NCBI GenBank assembly: GCA_963205105.1
Contig: CAUJJW010000004.1
Coordinates: 1 to 35,899 of the forward strand
Length of the DNA: 35,899 bases
From: Verrucomicrobiota bacterium
Lineage (GTDB): Bacteria; Verrucomicrobiota; Verrucomicrobiia; Limisphaerales; CAIMTB01
Direction of reading: 5' to 3'
Numbering within the stretch: position 1 is the stretch's first letter; each line of letters opens with the position of its first letter. Position numbers and translations under genes: made by a program. The notes below the pieces were generated by a model. It ran no database searches. It worked only from the letters and a program-made list of their open reading frames with translations, and was not told the origin of the DNA. Below, one piece after another: positions 32,220 to 35,899 of the stretch.

Positions 32220-34436
32220 ATGATTTCAGTTCAGGATCATCCCGTGCTCGAACGGTTCCTCCTCGCCGTCGCCGTTGCCATTGCCCTGTCGGCCTTCGCC
32301 GGCGCGCGGGCCGGGACGACGGTTTCGACGCCTGAACCTCACGCCTCCTCCGACCCCACCCCCGCCGAATTCTGGTCCTTCCAGCCCATCCGTTCACCAC
32401 GCCTCCCGGAAGTCCGACTGACGGCCTGGCCCCGCACGCCGATCGACCGCTTTATTCTTTCGGGACTCGAGGCCAAGCATCTCCCACCGTCCGACCCCGC
32501 CACGCCCCGTGAACTGTTGCGGCGCGTCACCTTTGATCTGACCGGCCTGCCTCCCACCTTGGAGGACGTGGAAGCGTTCGAACGCCATCCAACCCCCGAG
32601 GCTTTCGGTGCCATCATCGACCGCCTGCTGACCTCACCGCACTACGGCGAACGCTGGGGCCGCTGGTGGCTCGACGTCGCCCGCTACGCCGACACCAACG
32701 GTCAGGACGAAAACAAGGTGATGGCCAACGCCTGGCGTTACCGCGACTGGGTCGTCCGCGCCTTCAACCGGAACCTGCCCTTCGACCAGTTCATCACCCA
32801 CCAACTGGCGGGAGACCTCCTTCCCGCGCCGCCCGCCGAATCCGCGTTCCTCGAACAGATCACTGCCACCGGCTTCCTTGTGCTGGGTCCCAAAATGCTC
32901 GCGGAACAGGACAAGCCCAAGCTGGTCATGGACATCGTCGATGAGCAGATCGACACGGTGGGACGGGCCTTCCTCGGTCTGACCCTGGGGTGCGCGCGCT
33001 GCCACGACCACAAGTTCGACCCTGTTCCGGCTCGCGATTACTACGCGCTCGCCGGTGTTTTCAAAAGCACCCGCACCATGGAGAACCTCGGGTTCGTCTC
33101 GAAATTCAACGAACGCCGAGTCTCCACCGCCGAACACATCGCCGCCTATGAAGCCCACCAGAAACGCCTGGGCGACATCACCAACCGGATCGGCACGCTG
33201 ACCCGCGAGGCCAACGCGGCCCTGCTGGCAGCCCAGAAGGTGGAGAAACCTGCGCTCCCCAAGGAACCCCGGGCGCTCTACCCCGAAGCCACCCGGACTG
33301 AACTCGCCGCCCTGGAGCGTGAACAGGATGCCTGCATCGCTAGCGCCCCGGAACCCATCGAACTCGCCCTGGCTGTCGCAGACGACAAACCGGTCGACCT
33401 TCCCATCCACCTCCGCGGCAGCCACCTCAAGCTCGCCCCCGACCCCGTTCCACGCGGCTTTGTCGAAGTCATCGCCGAATCCAATCCGCCACCCCCCATC
33501 CCCGCCGATCGCAGCGGGCGCCTGGAGTTTGCCCAATGGCTCGTGGCCCCCTCCAATCCCCTCACCGCTCGCGTGCTGGTGAACCGCGTCTGGCAGGCGC
33601 ACTTCGGTGAAGGTTTGGTCCGTACCCCGGACAATTTCGGCCTCCGCGGCGACCTCCCATCGCACCCCGACCTGCTCGACTGGCTCGCCACGCAGTTCGT
33701 TCAATCCGGCTGGGACCTGAAAGCGCTGCACCGCCTGATCCTGCGGAGCGCGGTCTATCAGCAGTCTTCCCGGCGCGGGACGCCTCATCCCTCCGCTCAG
33801 CCCCTGCCCGGTTTGCCGGCTGCGGCCACCGACACGCAAGTCGCGGCACTGGTCGACCCCGACAACCGGCTCCTCTCCTTTTTTCCGCGTCGCCGGCTCG
33901 AGGCGGAAATGATCCGTGACGCCCTGCTCCAGACGAGCGGCCGGCTCGATCCAACCCTGGGTGGCACGCTGGTGGACTGGAAGAATGACGAATACACCCC
34001 CGGGGATGACGTTTCCGCGAACTCAGTCCGGCGCACCCTGTACCTGCCGGTGGTGCGCGACCGCGTTTACGACGCCTTGACGCTCTTTGATTTCGCCAAT
34101 CCCAGCGTAACGACCGCCAAGCGAGTTCCAACCGTCGTCGCCCAGCAGGCCCTGTTCTTCCTCAACAGCCCGCTCGTCCGCGACGCCGCCGCCGCGTTGG
34201 CGGGCTCGATCCAGGCACGTGGCGAACTCGAATCCCATCAGCGCATCCGGGAAGCCTATCGGCGCATCCTCACCCGGGAACCGTCCTCCGCCGAACACGC
34301 CCGCGCTCAGGCTTTCCTGGCGCACCTGCCCCCGGCTACCCAGGGTGGGTCGCCGGAAAAGACCCCGGAAACCCAGGCGTTGGCGGCCCTGTGCCAGACG
34401 CTCTTCGCCTCCAACGAATTCGTCTACCGGCCCTGA
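32220..34436 (+). CDS. Exported DUF1549/DUF1553 protein
   Basis: 738 aa from ATG 32220, with a signal peptide (VLERFLLAVAVAIALSAFAG, cleavage near ARA); ATG 32175 and GTG 32244 are alternatives. The N-terminal half is DUF1549: WPRTPIDRFILSGLEAK, LLRRVTFDLTGLPPTLEDV, YGERWGRWWLDVARYADT, and LGCARCHDHKFDPV with a CxxCH-type motif. The C-terminal half is DUF1553: RLEFAQWLVAPSNPLTARV, VNRVWQAHFGEGLVRTPDNF, RRLEAEMIRDALLQ. These proteins, abundant in Planctomycetota and Verrucomicrobiota, are exported and pair with DUF1501 proteins. A polysaccharide-related role is suspected. This member lacks the N-terminal cytochrome-c domain found in longer relatives. Confidence 0.92.
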   Translation: MISVQDHPVLERFLLAVAVAIALSAFAGARAGTTVSTPEPHASSDPTPAEFWSFQPIRSPRLPEVRLTAWPRTPIDRFILSGLEAKHLPPSDPATPRELLRRVTFDLTGLPPTLEDVEAFERHPTPEAFGAIIDRLLTSPHYGERWGRWWLDVARYADTNGQDENKVMANAWRYRDWVVRAFNRNLPFDQFITHQLAGDLLPAPPAESAFLEQITATGFLVLGPKMLAEQDKPKLVMDIVDEQIDTVGRAFLGLTLGCARCHDHKFDPVPARDYYALAGVFKSTRTMENLGFVSKFNERRVSTAEHIAAYEAHQKRLGDITNRIGTLTREANAALLAAQKVEKPALPKEPRALYPEATRTELAALEREQDACIASAPEPIELALAVADDKPVDLPIHLRGSHLKLAPDPVPRGFVEVIAESNPPPPIPADRSGRLEFAQWLVAPSNPLTARVLVNRVWQAHFGEGLVRTPDNFGLRGDLPSHPDLLDWLATQFVQSGWDLKALHRLILRSAVYQQSSRRGTPHPSAQPLPGLPAAATDTQVAALVDPDNRLLSFFPRRRLEAEMIRDALLQTSGRLDPTLGGTLVDWKNDEYTPGDDVSANSVRRTLYLPVVRDRVYDALTLFDFANPSVTTAKRVPTVVAQQALFFLNSPLVRDAAAALAGSIQARGELESHQRIREAYRRILTREPSSAEHARAQAFLAHLPPATQGGSPEKTPETQALAALCQTLFASNEFVYRP

Positions 34437-34445
34437 CGCACCACC

Positions 34446-35891
34446 ATGCCGCGCCCCGAATCCTCCTCCGGTTGGCTTTCCCCGCGCTGGAGAACGCTCA
34501 GCCGACGTCAGGCCCTCCGCCAATCCGCCGTCGGCTTTGGAGCGCTGGCCCTGGCCGATCTTCTCGCGCGCGCGGACCCCGTCCCGCGGATAAGCACCGC
34601 GCCACCGCATCCACTGATCCCCAGGTCCCCGCATTTCGCCGCCCGCGCCAAGCGCGTCATCTTTCTGTTCATGCATGGCGGGCCGTCGCACGTGGACACC
34701 TTTGACCACAAGCCCGCCTTGATCCGGGATTCGGGCAAGCCCCTGCCCTTCGAGAAGCCACGCGTCCAGTTCGCCAAGACGGGTGACCTGCGAAAATCGC
34801 CTTGGACCTTTCGGCCCTACGGGCAATGCGGCGCGATGGTCAGCGATCTGTTCCCCAACGTGGGCGCACTCGCGGATGACCTTTGCTTGATCAAGTCGGT
34901 TCACGGCACCAACGAGGCCCACGGCGGCGCCCTGCTCAAGCTGCACACCGGCTCCGATAGCCTCATCCGTCCCAGCATGGGATCCTGGATCAGCTATGGC
35001 TTGGGCACCGAGAACCAGAACCTCCCGAGTTTCATCACCCTGAACCCGACCCAGGGCCACGGCGGGGTGGGCAACTGGTCCAGCGCCTTCCTTCCCGCCG
35101 TGCACCACGGCACCTCGATCACCGGCAACCCGTCGAGGAATGGGCAACCTGGAATCGCCTACCTGGGCGATGGCCGGGACGCCGCCCGCCAACGTGCCCA
35201 ACTCGATCTGTTGGGCGACATGAATCGCGATCACCTCGACCTGGCCGGTCCCGATGCCGAACTGGAGGCACGCATTCAGTCCTTTGAACTGGCCTTCAAG
35301 ATGCAAACCGAGGCCCCGGAAATCTTCGAACTTTCCGGTGAGTCCGAAGCCACCCGGCGACTCTATGGACTGGACGATCCCAAGACGGAGAAGATGGGAC
35401 GCCAATGCCTGCTGGCGAGGCGCCTGAGCGAACGCGGCGTCAGGTTCGTCCAGGTCACCCACGGCTATTGGGATCAGCACGACCAACTCGCGGCGGAACA
35501 CGGCCGTCTGGCGGGCGAAGTCGATCGCCCCATCGCGGGACTCCTGCAGGATCTGAAGGCACGCGGCCTTCTTTCAGACACCCTGGTGTGGTGGGGAGGC
35601 GAATTCGGACGGACACCCTACGCAGAAAAGAACGGTACCGGCCGGGATCACAATCCGGGGGCGTTCACCGTCTGGCTGGCCGGGGCTGGCGTGAAACCGG
35701 GTCACGTCCACGGGGCCACCGATGACTTCGGCCACCGAGCCGTGGCGAATGCAGTCCACATGCACGACCTCCACGCCACACTCCTCCATTTGCTCGGCCT
35801 GGATCACGAACGTCTGACCTATCGGTACGACGGCCGAGACTTCCGGCTCACCGACGTCCACGGCGAAGTGGTCCGCGGAATTCTCGCGTAA
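34446..35891 (+). CDS. DUF1501 protein with twin-arginine signal
   Basis: 481 aa. The N-terminus has a Tat signal, TLSRRQALRQSAVGFGALAL, with Arg20-Arg21. The DUF1501 core (alkaline phosphatase/sulfatase-like fold) shows KRVIFLFMHGGPSHVDTFD, NEAHGGALLKLHTGSD, TLVWWGGEFGRTPYAEK and RDHNPGAFTVWLAGAGVK, the latter with probable metal-ligand His/Asp residues. Tat export implies folding, perhaps with metal, before secretion. It starts 9 bp after the DUF1549/1553 gene, the invariant pairing in these phyla, and the two products probably act together outside the cytoplasm. Confidence 0.93.
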   Translation: MPRPESSSGWLSPRWRTLSRRQALRQSAVGFGALALADLLARADPVPRISTAPPHPLIPRSPHFAARAKRVIFLFMHGGPSHVDTFDHKPALIRDSGKPLPFEKPRVQFAKTGDLRKSPWTFRPYGQCGAMVSDLFPNVGALADDLCLIKSVHGTNEAHGGALLKLHTGSDSLIRPSMGSWISYGLGTENQNLPSFITLNPTQGHGGVGNWSSAFLPAVHHGTSITGNPSRNGQPGIAYLGDGRDAARQRAQLDLLGDMNRDHLDLAGPDAELEARIQSFELAFKMQTEAPEIFELSGESEATRRLYGLDDPKTEKMGRQCLLARRLSERGVRFVQVTHGYWDQHDQLAAEHGRLAGEVDRPIAGLLQDLKARGLLSDTLVWWGGEFGRTPYAEKNGTGRDHNPGAFTVWLAGAGVKPGHVHGATDDFGHRAVANAVHMHDLHATLLHLLGLDHERLTYRYDGRDFRLTDVHGEVVRGILA

Positions 35892-35899
35892 GAGTCGGG

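Noticed and set aside
32984..33025. Full cytochrome c domain in the DUF1549 protein
   Set aside because: The CxxCH motif in LGCARCHDHKFDPV is the standard DUF1549 motif; there is no separate N-terminal cytochrome domain with a distal Met ligand.

Overview
The window is GC-rich (roughly two-thirds G+C by eye) bacterial chromosome with densely packed genes. The gene content suggests a member of the Verrucomicrobiota, probably a Pedosphaera/Limisphaera-like lineage. The evidence is a DUF1549/DUF1553 protein followed by a twin-arginine DUF1501 protein, an exported PQQ-type beta-propeller with a WPAWRG motif, an exported ceramidase-like protein, near absence of Shine-Dalgarno sequences, and recurrent promoter-like TTGnnn-(16-18)-TAGnyT elements. 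This placement is inference from gene content; no rRNA or universal marker tree is available here.

Layout. 1-3811: a cut-off uxaE-type epimerase gene, a repeat-filled gap, a WYL regulator, a small nucleotidyltransferase and an exported beta-propeller. 3935-12775, all on the + strand: a DUF1015 protein, purA with a possible attenuator in its leader, uppS, an aldehyde dehydrogenase, bifunctional pheA, a META-domain lipoprotein and a membrane/spermidine-synthase fusion. 12839-19339: a complete livKHMGF-type ABC importer with a 253-bp structured repeat between livK and livH, followed closely by an OLD-like ATPase whose TOPRIM-like region lacks the expected acidic residues. 19344-23914, - strand: TatD hydrolase, a SufE/methyltransferase pair, leuB and a DUF900-type hydrolase. 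24104-25797: a second copy of the 253-bp repeat abutting a ceramidase-like gene whose start codon is unclear.

25798-26760 is the most disturbed stretch. It holds the C-terminal stub of a VapC-type PIN toxin, a hairpin-rich direct-repeat array and a frameshifted membrane-protein remnant. 26761-30762 (- strand) is a tightly overlapping operon of FmdB-type zinc ribbon, LgoD-like dehydrogenase, SET-domain methyltransferase, response regulator and sensor kinase. 30860-35891 carries a thioesterase, a DUF1499 protein, a small unknown protein and the DUF1549/1553-DUF1501 pair.

No CRISPR array, rRNA, tRNA, intact insertion sequence or prophage was recognised. The best candidates for something undescribed are the two-copy inverted-repeat element with a compensatory base-pair change, the purA leader, the SET-two-component operon, and the OLD-like ATPase attached to the amino-acid importer operon.
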